Below are positions 17,665 to 28,653 of a DNA stretch of 64,000 nucleotides, piece after piece. This DNA is from Patiria pectinifera (lineage: Eukaryota; Echinodermata; Asteroidea; Valvatida; Asterinidae). Positions within the stretch are counted from its first letter, which is position 1. Each line of letters opens with the position of its first letter. The notes beneath the pieces were generated by a model. That model worked only from the letters and a program-made list of their open reading frames with translations. It was not told the origin of the DNA and made no database searches. The DNA lies in assembly GCA_029964075.1 (NCBI GenBank), contig CM057135.1:10628863-10692862 (forward strand), written 5' to 3'. Position numbers and translations under genes: made by a program.

Positions 17665-20545
17665 CACGATGGGTGCCTCTTTGTTGGGGATTTCAACGTG
17701 GACTTCAACCATCAAAGACCGGCTTCAGCTCATCGATCTCATCTTCTGGAATTATCTGCCGATTTTAACCTTGAGCAGCTTGTAAGGTCGGTCACGAGAC
17801 CATCTGACCACCACGCTGATCCGATGGAAGGTTCGACTATTGACCTTGTCTTCTCGGATCGCCCTGACCGCTACTCATCAGTTACCACGGTACCGAACCC
17901 TCTCCAGTCAGATCATCTCGGTATTCACATCAGATTTCGCTCCTTTACAACTCCACCAAGACCAGCTTCACTCCGATCTTTTCTACAGACCCGTCGTGGC
18001 GACTTTGACCACTTACGCCAACTAATTCACCTGGTTCCCTGGTCGGCGTTCATTGACGCCGACGATATCACCCGGTCAGCCGACAACGTAGTGGATCTGT
18101 TGGATGCTGCTATTCAGGACTCCATCCCCAGAGTGACCAAACGGAGATCCCGCTGCTCACCCTGGATCACACCAGAACTGAAACACATCATCAACAGAAA
18201 GCACCAACTTTTCAACAGAGCAAAGAGAACTGGCTTGTTGAATGACTGGAACTCGTATAAGGTTATTCGTAACAATGTTAAGAAGCTTACCCACAAATCT
18301 TACTGGCAATATGTTAATGATCTATTTTCCTCTAATGACAACCGACGTTCATTTTGGTCTTATGTAAGGAGCCGTAAGCATTCTCCTCCTCCTCCTTCCT
18401 TTATTTGTGGTAATGTCAAACTTACTCAATCTCATGAAATAGCCACTGCATTCAATGATTACTTCTCCTCCGTTTGTAAGCCACCAGGCCCCATTCCTCA
18501 TGAACCCCCTGCTTGCTCTCTCCCAATTCCAGGCTTATCTGTTGTTTCTGTTCTCCCGGGTCAAGTCGCATCCATACTTCATAAGCTCCCCTCCAACAAG
18601 TCGCCAGGGCCTGATGGTTGCCTTTCCAGTATCCTCAATAAGATTGCATTGGAAATATCTAATCCCTTGAGTCTTCTGTTTAATGCTTCACTGAGCACCG
18701 GTCACCTTCCTGATATTTGGCGCTTGGCTAACGTAACTCCTGTGTACAAAAAAGGCGATAAAACCTCCTTGACAAATTACCGGCCAGTTGCACTTACATC
18801 CATTCTTTGCAAAGTCCTTGAAAGAATAATTTCATCTGCCATTTCTGATCATGTCAACTTGTATTGTTTATTGAATCCCAACCAACATGGATTTGTCAAG
18901 CACAGGAGTTGCGTGACCCAATTAAGTAATATCCTCCACTCTTGGTCGTCAACCCTGGATGAACGTCGCCCTCCGAGAATTGACGCTGTGTTCCTGGACA
19001 TGTCAAAAGCATTTGACACGATGCCACACCACACATTGTTGGAAAAGCTAGCAACCGAATACAATGTACAGGGTCTATTGTGGCATTGGGTTAAATCCTT
19101 TCTGACTGGTCGGAGGCAGCGGGTTCTCTTTCAGGGTGCTGTCTCTCCATGGGCTGATGTTACATCAGGTGTGCCTCAGGGTAGTGTTATGGGGCCGCTT
19201 CTTTTCAATTTATTTTCAATTTATTTATAAACAATGTGTCCAACTCCGTCTCATCTAGCTGTGTTATGTTTGCCGATGACATTCTCATGTACCGTGTCAT
19301 TCGATCTACCTCTGACGAGCATATCCTTCAACAGGATTTACATCAATTAAACGAGTGGTGTAACTTACATTCTATGAAATTCAATACCAGTAAAACCCAA
19401 GTCATGCATATCACTAGGAATCGAAATATCCAACCCCCGATCTACATCTTAGGAGACGCTCCACTTGCTACTACATCCTCCTTCCAATATCTTGGCATTG
19501 TTATTGACTCTAGACTTACCTGGAAATCTCATGTTAACACCATTGTTTCCAAAGCTAACCGTCTTTTAGGCTTTATCCGGACAGTAGCACGTGGAGCCTC
19601 TCCGTCTGCCATCTTTTGCTTGTACCGGTCCCTTGTCCTTCCTATTTTGGAATATGGCTTACCTGCTTGGGACCCCTATACCACCGCTGATCAACAAAAG
19701 CTTGAACGTGTTCAACGCACAGCTACCCGTATTGTTCTAGGTCAGCGGAGGGGGGAAATGCCATATGAGGAAAGACTCCATCAGCTCAATTGGTCCATGC
19801 TCACTTCCAGAAGAAATTTCATTCTGTGCTCATTTGTATTCAAGGTATTGTACGGTCTAGTACACTGTGAATCCGTCCATGAGAACCTTCATATTAATCC
19901 ACGTCATCCTAACATCCTCACATTTCGTCATCTTCCTGCTCGTACTGATGCTTTATTCCATTCACCAACCCGTCGCTTTCCTAGACTTTGGAATCGCTTA
20001 CCTACTTCAATCCGGGATTCTGCAGTGCTTAATTCACTAAACTCATTTCTAGCCAGTCTCAAGACACACTTCCATGACCAGCTCACATTATAGCGCAATT
20101 TACTTAATATTAAGTTTAATCTTCGGGCTTCCCTTTATTGTGTTATTTCCCTGCCATTTGTAATCTTGTTCTTGCGTATTTGTTTGCCTTTTTTGTCCTG
20201 TTCATTTGTCATTATGTGCGGGTCCGCATGCTTCCGAGCAACAGTGATTAGATTCGCTTTTGCGGTCCCTGACCCACATAATCGTTTTCTTTGTGATTTT
20301 TTGTGTCTTACTGGTTATTGTTCAACTCCCAATTGGGAAGCCCACTCCAGCTGTCATTTAAAGTGCATGCCCTCTACTTCATGATTTTTAATAATTTAAA
20401 TTTTAATTTAAATTTAAATTACATATTTATACGTTTCTTTTGTTGTGCAATTCAACCACTTTTGTGTAATTTTTGTTTGGTTTTGTATCACTGTTTGTTA
20501 TTCTTTGTTGAGGTCGAATAAATAATAATAATAATAATAATAACC
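17665..20545 (+). mobile_element. 5'-truncated LINE retrotransposon (Jockey/CR1-like)
   Basis: A non-LTR element lacking ORF1 and most of the endonuclease. It begins just before the endonuclease motif GDFNVDFN and ends in an (ATA)n tail at 20,521-20,542, as expected for target-primed insertion. It lies in a host context rich in CCGAA repeats (CCGAACCGAACC before it, CCAAACCGAACCC after it), so its target duplication cannot be fixed exactly. Confidence 0.88.
17668..20093 (+). pseudogene. LINE endonuclease/reverse transcriptase, frame broken
   Basis: The frame covers the endonuclease C-terminus (SDHLGIHIRF), the reverse transcriptase (NKSPGPDG near 18,597; FLDMSKAFDTMPH near 18,992; SGVPQGSVMGPLLFN near 19,168; catalytic FADD near 19,268) and the C-terminal region ending LWNRLPTSIRDS and HFHDQ. 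An exact 11-bp tandem duplication (TTTTCAATTTA at 19202-19212 and 19213-19223) between the GVPQGS block and FADD moves the frame and gives a TAA at 19228-19230. The remainder is open from 19,236 to the stop at 20091-20093. Clade assignment within Jockey/CR1/Rex-like elements is uncertain. Confidence 0.9.
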
Positions 20546-22125
20546 AAACCGAACCCAGATGTCAGTTCGGAAGAGTTTGGAAACGTATTTGTCGATAGTG
20601 CTAGAAATGCTAAAGCTTGCAATGAAGCTTGCAATAAAGCCTGCCAGCGCGGCAGCCAATATGGCCGTCGTGTTCCAGCATGACGTAGTTCATTTGGACC
20701 AAACCAATGCTCATTTCTCAATGTCATGATGTATTTTGTTTACACAACAAAAAGGAGATTCCTCCTTCAACTTGTGCTGTATAGCATGTGGAAATTGTGG
20801 TGCCTATTTCTGTCAGACGTGCGTGGTACACACGTTTGTTCGAACAGGGGACCGGCCTATATGCATTTCATTGCCCTATAGTGAACACGCATTTTGAAAC
20901 TGAACCGATCCGAAGTTCGGAGGAAAAAAATTGAACCGCAACTAAAGCGAACCAAACTTTGAGGATCAGTTGCAGCAGGACACTGCTCAAACAAAATGCC
21001 CTTAATGTACTACACGGCTGCTTTGCTCAGATGGTTAGTGTGATTTTACAATATTTTTTTTTTTGCATTGTCCTAAAACCGGGCAATAATTCGCACCTTA
21101 AAAATGTAGAGACTTAAAAAATAATGACAAAAGCAAAGCAGTCACTATTAACTTACTCTGAAGAAATAAAAATTGTAAACCAAGTAATGTCGGTCAGCGT
21201 GAATTTTGTCATTTTCTTTACAAGACCAGTGAAACCTGGCGGCCAGACTGTACAGTGTTAAGCTGTCTCACCGCACAGGTTCCATATTCTTGACGACATA
21301 TCCATTATATTTCCAAAGTTTTTGTGACAATAATTCTTCAAAAGACTGTTAAACAGAAGTTGTTAAGGCTAAATTTTGCAGACATCTGATGACACAAACC
21401 GTGGAGGGAGGGAGGTAGGGAATAGCCATAATGCACTCACCACAACACCAGTGTTACATTTTCATGCGCAAAAACTGTGCTTTTGCTATTTGCTTGAAGA
21501 ATGGCCTTCCTGATGCCGTAACAGGTTATCAAGCAAGTGGAGTATGACTTGTATTCTCAGCGCCACCTCATTCCCATTCGTCGCTCGCTTTACCGCTGCA
21601 AGTGCAATGTGGTTGTACCGGTAATTGTTTAATGTATGAGGTTGAGTATTGAAATCATGGTTAGAGTTTATTCCCCCAAGTTAATTGGGGATTTGGGGCA
21701 GAAACAAAAACACGTTTACAAACTTAAAGGCGGAACTGGGAAATAAAATTTCACATGCCTGTGTATTAAAGTGGAGCATCGGTCCCATTCACTGCGCACA
21801 TAAATGAAGAGTTGGGAGCGGGGCGTTTTGTTTTGGCTTTAACCAGAATTTGTAATAGCAGTGTTTGTATTAACGAGAGGCGACTGTATACCAAAAGACG
21901 GTGTGCAGATGCATGCAGGTGTGCACATTGAGTCAATTATTCCAAAGTGCCAGCGCTACAGAGCTGGGTTCAAACATTATGAGAAAGGGTGGTTCGGAAA
22001 GAAACAAATAAATTTTCCACTATGATTTTGAATTAAAATATAAGTTCATCTTTAATATTTTTAATTTACAATAATCTTAAATTTTATAAATCAATCAGAA
22101 TCTGAGGGAGAGGTGTTACAAATCA
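20546..22125. other. Non-coding region
   Basis: No gene supported. It contains CCGAA/TTCGG-rich sequence around 20,545-20,580 and 20,900-20,960 and the right end of the candidate pogo-like element at 21,886. Confidence 0.4.
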
Positions 22126-22275
22126 AATATTGACTGCTTTATCTCATGGTGTATTAAAGATAGCCTCTCTTGGCGATCCATGGAGCATTCTATTTCCCTT
22201 GAATTTGCCTCAGGAAAATAGAATACGTCAGGGATCACCTTTGAATGTACTACACCACTTGAAACAGTAAATATA
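22126..22275 (+). mobile_element. Hairpin MITE, copy A
   Basis: An imperfect inverted repeat of about 150 bp: TATTGACTGCTTTATC ... GATCCATGGAGCATTC ... AGGAAAATAGAATACG ... CACTTGAAACAGTAAA. It is the same element as 34,506-34,661 in the opposite orientation, more diverged here. Confidence 0.65.
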
Positions 22276-23725
22276 AATTTTGTAAACTCTATTCGTAAGC
22301 AGGTTGTGGATTTGACATCTACATGTAAACCAGAAATCGGACATAGTAATGAACACTCCATACACGATATCAATATGTGCACATGCATAGAACACACTGA
22401 AACTGCACAAAGACTTAATCAGCAGTGCAAGTTAAAGGTTATTTTCAAGTGTAATACAAAAGGGGGGGGGGGAGAATTTAAACAAAGACAAAATATTTGT
22501 AAAAGCCAGTGCCCATTAAGGAAATACATACGTTTGCCATGCCAGTTCCTTTTTGCAGCTTTTCGATGCTGAATGGAAGAAACTGAAAACAAAAAAAGGA
22601 TCAAAGATTAAACAGAATGGCAAAAAAGAAAAATAAATGGCTGATCTTCCTGAATAAGCTTTAATGTGAACCACAAGAACAACCGCATCTCTCAGACAAA
22701 AACAAATTGACATGAAGAAATATACATGAATGTAGACAGTAAAGAAACAGACAAGAACCTGCACAAATTAGAACTGTCTGTTTGATGGGCAGAACCTAGG
22801 GCTTTTCGCATTTTTCAGATTTCATTTTTAGCAATTGAATTATTATACCATTAAAACCATTAAAAATCATTCGAAACAAATCTCACTTAATTTAAACAGA
22901 TTTAAACGGATTGAAACAAATTGAAATGATTTTGAAAGCATTTCAACATTTTCATTTAAAGAATTGAAACAGAATAAAATGAATATAAAAGAAAATAAAC
23001 GTTAATGACATAACATGCCCCGTGATGACGTCATCCCAACAATACTGAAGGATTCTCATGCCTGAAAATTGTTTAAAATCCAGACATTTAAAAAAGGAAA
23101 TTAAAACCCCATGTAAAATCACATGATAATCTTGTCTTGACGTCACATGAATTCACATGCCCGACTACGTTTGTATAAACTTTCAACCAAATCAGACTCA
23201 GTTCCATAGATATTAAGAGACCTTAAATTATGCACCTTCAACATGACATCAAATGACCCATCGTGACGTCGTGAGGACGAAACTTGTCATTTCACATACT
23301 TTCCATGTGGTTTCAATGTGATCTTGATCTGTGCCAAGACCGGAGTCATTGTGATCGAGAAAATTGCAAAATTGGGAAAAAGTGTTGCAACCTGACGCAA
23401 CTTGTGTACAAAGTCAATGGAGAGCCAAGAAATGTATTTTCTAACAAAATTGGAAACATTTCTCAGTCCCAGATTCATTTTTTTAAATTAAATTTGCAAG
23501 GAATGACCTTCACTGAGATTATATATAAAAAAATGGCACCAGGTCGCAACATTCTTTCCCAAAATTGTCTAAGAATAAACTTTTTAAAAGTTCATAAGAA
23601 AATCAACTCATGACATCGATGCGTCACCTCGAAGTTTGCATACTTATGAAAGTTTCTAACATCCTACCAAGTTTCATGACAATCAGACTGACCCTGATGC
23701 ACTTTTACAAAAAAAAATCCAATGT
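22276..23725. other. Non-coding region with one candidate exon
   Basis: Apart from the short minus-strand exon at 22532-22568, nothing coding is supported. A G-tract of 10 lies near 22,462. The stretch 23,280-23,720 has the look of an old dispersed repeat (AAGTTTCATGACAATCAGAC). Confidence 0.35.
22532..22568 (-). CDS. Candidate basic exon of the SET/zinc-finger gene
   Basis: A 37-bp stretch between acceptor TTTCTTCCATTCAG and donor C|GTATGT. One frame reads HRKAAKRNWHGK and ends one base into a codon, which fits the phase of the zinc-finger exon at 15401. Related proteins have a basic KRxW-type segment just before the first zinc finger. The phase does not join directly to the acidic exon at 25.5 kb, so at least one exon is missing or a boundary is off. 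Confidence 0.35.
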
Positions 23726-23726
23726 G

Positions 23727-25060
23727 GTGTGTGGACATGCATACAGTAGGCCTAGTAAAGGCAGTGCAAAATGGACAGAAGGGTATCAGTGTGTGGACAG
23801 GCATACAACAAGGGAGTGCTAATGGAGAGAAGGGTGTCGGTGTGTGCATATATACAACAGGCAGGTAAAGGGAAAGCAAATGGACAGAAGGATATCAGTG
23901 TGTAAAAAAGCATAGAGAAGCTGGCAAAGGTAGTGCAAATGGACAGAAGGGTATCAATGCGTGGACATGCATACAGCGGGGATGTAAACGGAGTGCTAAT
24001 TATGGAGCGTAGGGTATCAGTGTGTTGACATGCAAAAGCAGGCGGATAGTGGGAGTGCAAATGGACAGAAGGGTATCAGTGAGCGGACATAAATACAGCA
24101 GACAGGTGAATGGAGTGTAAATGGATAAAAGGGTATCAGTGTGTGGACATGCATACAGCAGGCAGGTAAAGGGAGTGCAAATGGACAGAAGGGTATCAGT
24201 GTGGACATGCATACAGCAGGCAGGTAATGAGAGTGCAAATGGACAGAAGGGTATCAGTGTGTAGACATGCGTACAGCAGGAAGGTAAAGGGAGTGTGAAT
24301 GGACAGAAGGGTATCAGTGTGTGGACATGCATGCAGCAGGCAGGTAAAGGAAGTGTGAATGGACAGAAGGCCATCAATTTGTGGGCATGCATACAGCAGG
24401 CAGGTAAAGGGAGTGTTAATGGACAGAAGGGTATGAGTGTGTGGACATGCGTACAGCAGGGTAAAGGGAGTGTGAATGGACAGAAGGGTATTAGTGTGTG
24501 GACATGCATAAAAGCAGGCAGGTAAAGGAAGTGCAAATAGACAGAAGGGTATCAGAATGTGGACATGCGTACAGCAGGTAGGTAAAAGGGAGTGTGAAAG
24601 GACAGAAGGGTATCAGTGTGTGGACATGCATACAGCAGGCAGGTAAAGGAAGTGTGAATGGACAGAGGGGCATCAATGTGTGGACATGCATACAGCAGGC
24701 ACGTAAAGGGAGTGTGAATGGACAGAAGGGTATCAGTGTGTGGACATGCATACAGCAGGCAGGTAAAGGAAGTGTGAATGGACAGAGGGGCATCAATGTG
24801 TGGACATGCATACAGCAGGCACGTAAAGGGAGTGTGAATGGACAGAAGGGTATCAGTGTGTGGACATGTATACAGCAGGCAGGTAAAGGAAGTGTGCATG
24901 GACAGAAGGCCATCAATGTGTGGATATGCATACAGCAGGCAGGTAAAGGGAGTGTGAATGGATAGAAGGGTATCAGTGTGTGCATACTGCAGGTGGGGAA
25001 GAGAGTACAGATTGACAGCACGGCATCAATGTAAGGGCATGCTGGACAGGCGACAAATGT
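23727..25060 (+). repeat. 60-bp minisatellite array 2, about 21 units
   Basis: Same unit and orientation as array 1 (16.6 kb). The left part is diverged. From about 24,600 to 24,900 units alternate in a 120-bp higher-order pattern: a GGGGCATCAATG unit followed by an AAGGGTATCAGTG unit, twice in near-identical form. Long open frames on both strands follow from the 60-bp period. Confidence 0.9.
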
Positions 25061-25149
25061 CTAGACGGATGTTAGTGTCTGGACACACAGACTTACATAG
25101 TGTGGACATTCCTGTGCATTCGTGTAGTTAAGAATTCTTGGCCTAAATA

Positions 25150-25385
25150 AGTTATTTAACTCCCAAATTTTGATTCTGGCCGCCTTAAACATTTATTTTT
25201 ATTCTGCGACAAATGAACCTCACCCGATTTTTCCTGTTAAAAAAACCCCGTTTCAGAGAGATTGAAATGCTGTGTGCACATGTGAGAGTCCATACAGCAT
25301 TTTTAGTTTGTGTATTGTGTGGTATCTTTTTTTTCCAAAGTCCTACAAGTGAATATACACTCGTACATGCATTCAACATGTAGGT
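25150..25385 (+). repeat. Dispersed repeat flanking array 2
   Basis: AAATTTTGATTCTGGCC, TTTATTCTGCGACAAATGAAC and TTTAGTTTGTGTATTGTGTG recur in the same order at about 33,650-33,860, also downstream of a minisatellite array. Array and flank probably travelled together as one element. Confidence 0.6.
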
Positions 25386-25467
25386 GAAGTCAATGTGCAG
25401 TAATTAATAGGTGTATGTGTAGTATCGTTATAAACTTTCAGACATTAAATAACAACAATTTTCATAC

Positions 25468-25528
25468 TTCCAAGCTCGTCATCTTCATCATCTGTGTTGT
25501 CACTGCCAGGGACAAAATCTTCATAATC
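25468..25528 (-). CDS. Candidate acidic exon of the SET/zinc-finger gene
   Basis: A 61-bp stretch on the minus strand between GATGCAG and donor GGAA|GTATGA, reading DYEDFVPGSDNTDDEDDELG. Acidic DxDYVPD-type stretches are typical of the linker between the SET/PHD part and the zinc fingers in the proteins this gene resembles. It joins in open frame to the candidate micro-exons at 26300-26325 and 26433-26446. The acceptor has a weak pyrimidine tract. Confidence 0.45.
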
Positions 25529-26299
25529 CTGCATCGGACATATATGTAAAAGAAATACAATCATCACACAACAGTCTTTCCTTTATCTGAACATCAAATA
25601 TTCCTTCCAAGATTTAACACGGCTCTACTCATACATTTGATATATCATAGGAATACTCTTTTCATGGGATGAAATGTCAGAACATTTCCAATAAATGAGG
25701 ATTAACAATGCATTTGCACTGGGAGGGGGGGGGATCATCGATGTGCTCGTCTTTACCTAATTCGCAGATGTGTTTTATATATATTTCATCGTAGGAGTAA
25801 CATACTTCCCTATTTGTTGATGTAACCATTTGTGATTTGTTTTGACAAAGTTATGTAAATGTGGATGTTTACTGGTAGCAGCTGTTGTGCTCGGGATTTT
25901 GAGATACCGGAAGTGGTTTTTTATTTAGGGTCATTCTCAAACGTACCAGTAACACCGCAGAGATATAAAAAGATGAATGCATATTTGTAGGAAACAAAAG
26001 ACTTTGATTTCTCATATTTCTTATGTAACATTTTCTATTATAAAAGGAAAAAGGCTCTTGACACGATTTGTCAGCCACGTTTTTACCATGTAATTTTGTC
26101 CGATGCAATGGTATCTCGTTTTGAAGCTTAACTTTGCCTCTGAGACGAGTTACAAGTAATTAAGAAAGTGCGCATGGAGAAACCTAAAAAGCAATTTTGA
26201 ATGCTATCTTGTGTTGCACACACACTACTTCCCAGCCCGATGGAATGACCCATAACATAGTATGTATACAACATGAACAACATGTGCAGATATGCATAC
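25529..26299. other. Non-coding region, presumed intron
   Basis: No gene supported. A poly-G tract lies near 25,725-25,733. Confidence 0.35.
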
Positions 26300-26325
26300 C
26301 TTGTTTTCATTCTCCAGATATGGAT
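26300..26325 (-). CDS. Candidate 26-bp micro-exon
   Basis: Sits between acceptor TATTATTTTCAG and donor AAG|GTATGC on the minus strand and reads PYLENENK in the frame of the acidic exon downstream. A further 14-bp candidate micro-exon at 26433-26446 (acceptor CAATATCAG, donor CAA|GTAAGTG) keeps the same frame. Both splice signals are good, but exons this short can arise by chance. Confidence 0.35.
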
Positions 26326-26802
26326 CTGAAAATAATATAAAAAAATATGTAAGTACAAAAACATTAACAAAACAGTTAATAGAAAAAGAAATATTTGTTA
26401 CAAAAATTCTTCAAATTCTGCATTACACTTACTTGTTGAGATGTCACTGATATTGCAATAAAATCATTCACACATAAGGGCCTGACTAATATGTTGCATT
26501 AATCACTGATGATGTGAGAACTGTACTGTGGTGATTCAAGGCATGTACTCAGTGCCTACGGTAAATCCTAACAAGCAGTGGGGTGTAAACTGGCGTGCAA
26601 AAGTATTTACGCACCAGTTGTACGATTTCCAATGTCTTGCAAGTTGACACCAAAAACTCATTGATGTCAAATGAATTACAGGTACCAAACCTGTGTCATT
26701 ATTTTAGTCAGTAATATGCAAGTACCCACACAAAACTGCCTCTCATGGAAAAAAACATGGCGCTTTGTGACATACACTCTGCAACAACTTAAACCACTTT
26801 CT

Positions 26803-28642
26803 AGCCTTGACCAAGGCTATCAGCTTGTTCCCATACGAGCTTGTTCCCGCTATACAAACCGCACATGTCGCACATCACAACGCGCGTGCCGAGACACACA
26901 AGTTGTACTATATGCCGTTGGCCTCAACGACCCTTGCGTGTGCTTTGTGTGCATGTACATGTACGTACGTCCCACACACACACTTCCGCAAATAGCCGTA
27001 CAGTAAGTCGAGGCAGAGGATAGCCTTGATGCAACCCTGGCAAATTCCTTATGTGTTTCTTTATATTTTCAGCCAAACTTGGCCGAGAATTTCTGATGCG
27101 CATATATCACACGATATCCAATCAAAGCCCGTCAACTTGGACCTGTGACATACGTGTTCATGAAGCCTGCAAATTACCGTAAACACCACGTATGTTCACT
27201 CAAAAAAAGATGTCTAGGTATTTCAATCCCATTTTTCAACCATTTCTATTTCCAAACAAATGAAATATGCCGCTATATGAATGAACACTTGTTCAAATAT
27301 TTCCAATGTATTGCGAATTGGACAGTTCAAGACAGTTATATCTGCCGACGTTTATTGTCGGTGCAACAGCGTACACTATATCACGCTGCTACCCGTACTG
27401 CCTGTGACATTCTGATAGCGAATGTAGGGAACAGGTCAACTCGGACCCAGGTCAAATCGTACTCATTTTATCGAATGCAGGTTAACTCGTATCTGCAAGT
27501 CATGTCGCGCAGCCGGGCCGTATGAATTAACTGCAAGAAACGAGCTATTGACTTTGGGATGGAAATATACAAAACGGTCATATAAGGACTTGGTCAATAA
27601 AATCTCTCCCTGAATTTGTACCACGTGCAACATATCTCATACGTACGACACATGTACTTTAACGCGTACGTACGAATTATGTCATACCTACGACATGCAA
27701 GTCGTAGATATAACATATAACTTATATGTCGTATGGCATACAAGTCATACATACGAGTTACAATACATATGTCGTACGTATGAGTTACACTTAAGTCGTA
27801 CTCACAAGATATGTCGTAACCACATAATCGACAAACAAGTCGAACGTATGAGTACAAATTCATATGTCAAATTCAAAGTCGTATGCGACATATCGTACCC
27901 TGTCGACTACCTATCGTACCCTGTTCTTATGCCTCCATGATACCACATAACTTATAGGTTTTTCCCATATCCCCTTGACAGCTTAACCCCCCAAAAGTCA
28001 GTGGTAGATATACTCAATAGTGGGAGTGTTTTTTTTTTGCCGCTGACCGAGAAAGCGCAGCGTGTCTTACTGCATAGCGCAAGCCTGGCCAGTGCGGACG
28101 ACTCTGATTTATGTATTCTCTGTGCACGGAGAAATCGTTTTTGCCGCGCCGGCGTGCTATTTGTACCGAACGCCGTTTTGTGAAAGTAAATTTTTTCATC
28201 CTTTTCACTTCATTCTCAACCCAAACTATGTATTTTTATATAAATATTATTCTACTATTATTTAAGATTTCAAGAAGGTGTTCTACAATAATTACTGTTA
28301 CCACAGGGCTGTCTGGTTTATAAACCTTTGGTTGCATTATGCAATTAAATAAATATTCATTTTTTGTCAGCCACTATCCAATGAGAGGAGACTATTTACC
28401 ATAGCGCATAATAATTATCATATCGAGCCTACACGGTTGCGTCAAGCCTATCCTCTGCCTCGACTGATACGGCCGTTTGCGGAAGTGCGTGTGGGGCGTA
28501 TGTACATGCACACAAAGCAAACGCAAGGGGTCGTTCAGGGTAACGGTATAGTACAACCACAACTAGTGTGTCGCGGCACGCGCTGTGTGCGGTAGCAGGA
28601 ACGAGCTCGCATAGGAACAAGCTGATATCCTTGGTCAAGGCT
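26803..28642. mobile_element. Mutator-like element with 220-bp inverted ends and 11-bp duplication
   Basis: Inverted arms at about 26,803-27,036 and 28,435-28,642 begin AGCCTTGACCAAGG and stay similar for about 200 bp. The element is flanked on both sides by AACCACTTTCT (26792-26802 and 28643-28653), an exact 11-bp direct repeat. Long inverted ends with a 9-11 bp duplication suit Mutator-like transposons. The 1.4-kb interior encodes no recognisable transposase, so the element is non-autonomous. Confidence 0.8.
27600..27930. repeat. TCGTACG/ATATGTCGTA-rich degenerate palindromic repeat
   Basis: Imperfect direct and inverted copies of ATATGTCGTA, CATACGAGTTACA and CGTACGTACG fill the centre of the Mutator-like element. 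No coding sense. Confidence 0.55.
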
Positions 28643-28653
28643 AACCACTTTCT

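Larger units (their letters stand above)
17291..21886. mobile_element. Candidate Tc1/pogo-type element with nested LINE
   Basis: The left end reads CAGTCAACTCTCTTTAA and the right end, reverse complemented, CAGTCGCCTCTCGTTAA (14 of 17 identical). Both are bordered by TA, the target duplication of Tc1/mariner and pogo elements. The GTTATATC and AATTTCGTGAG sequence just inside the left end is typical of such termini. No transposase was seen, and most of the interior is a later LINE insertion. Only the ends support this call. Confidence 0.4.
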
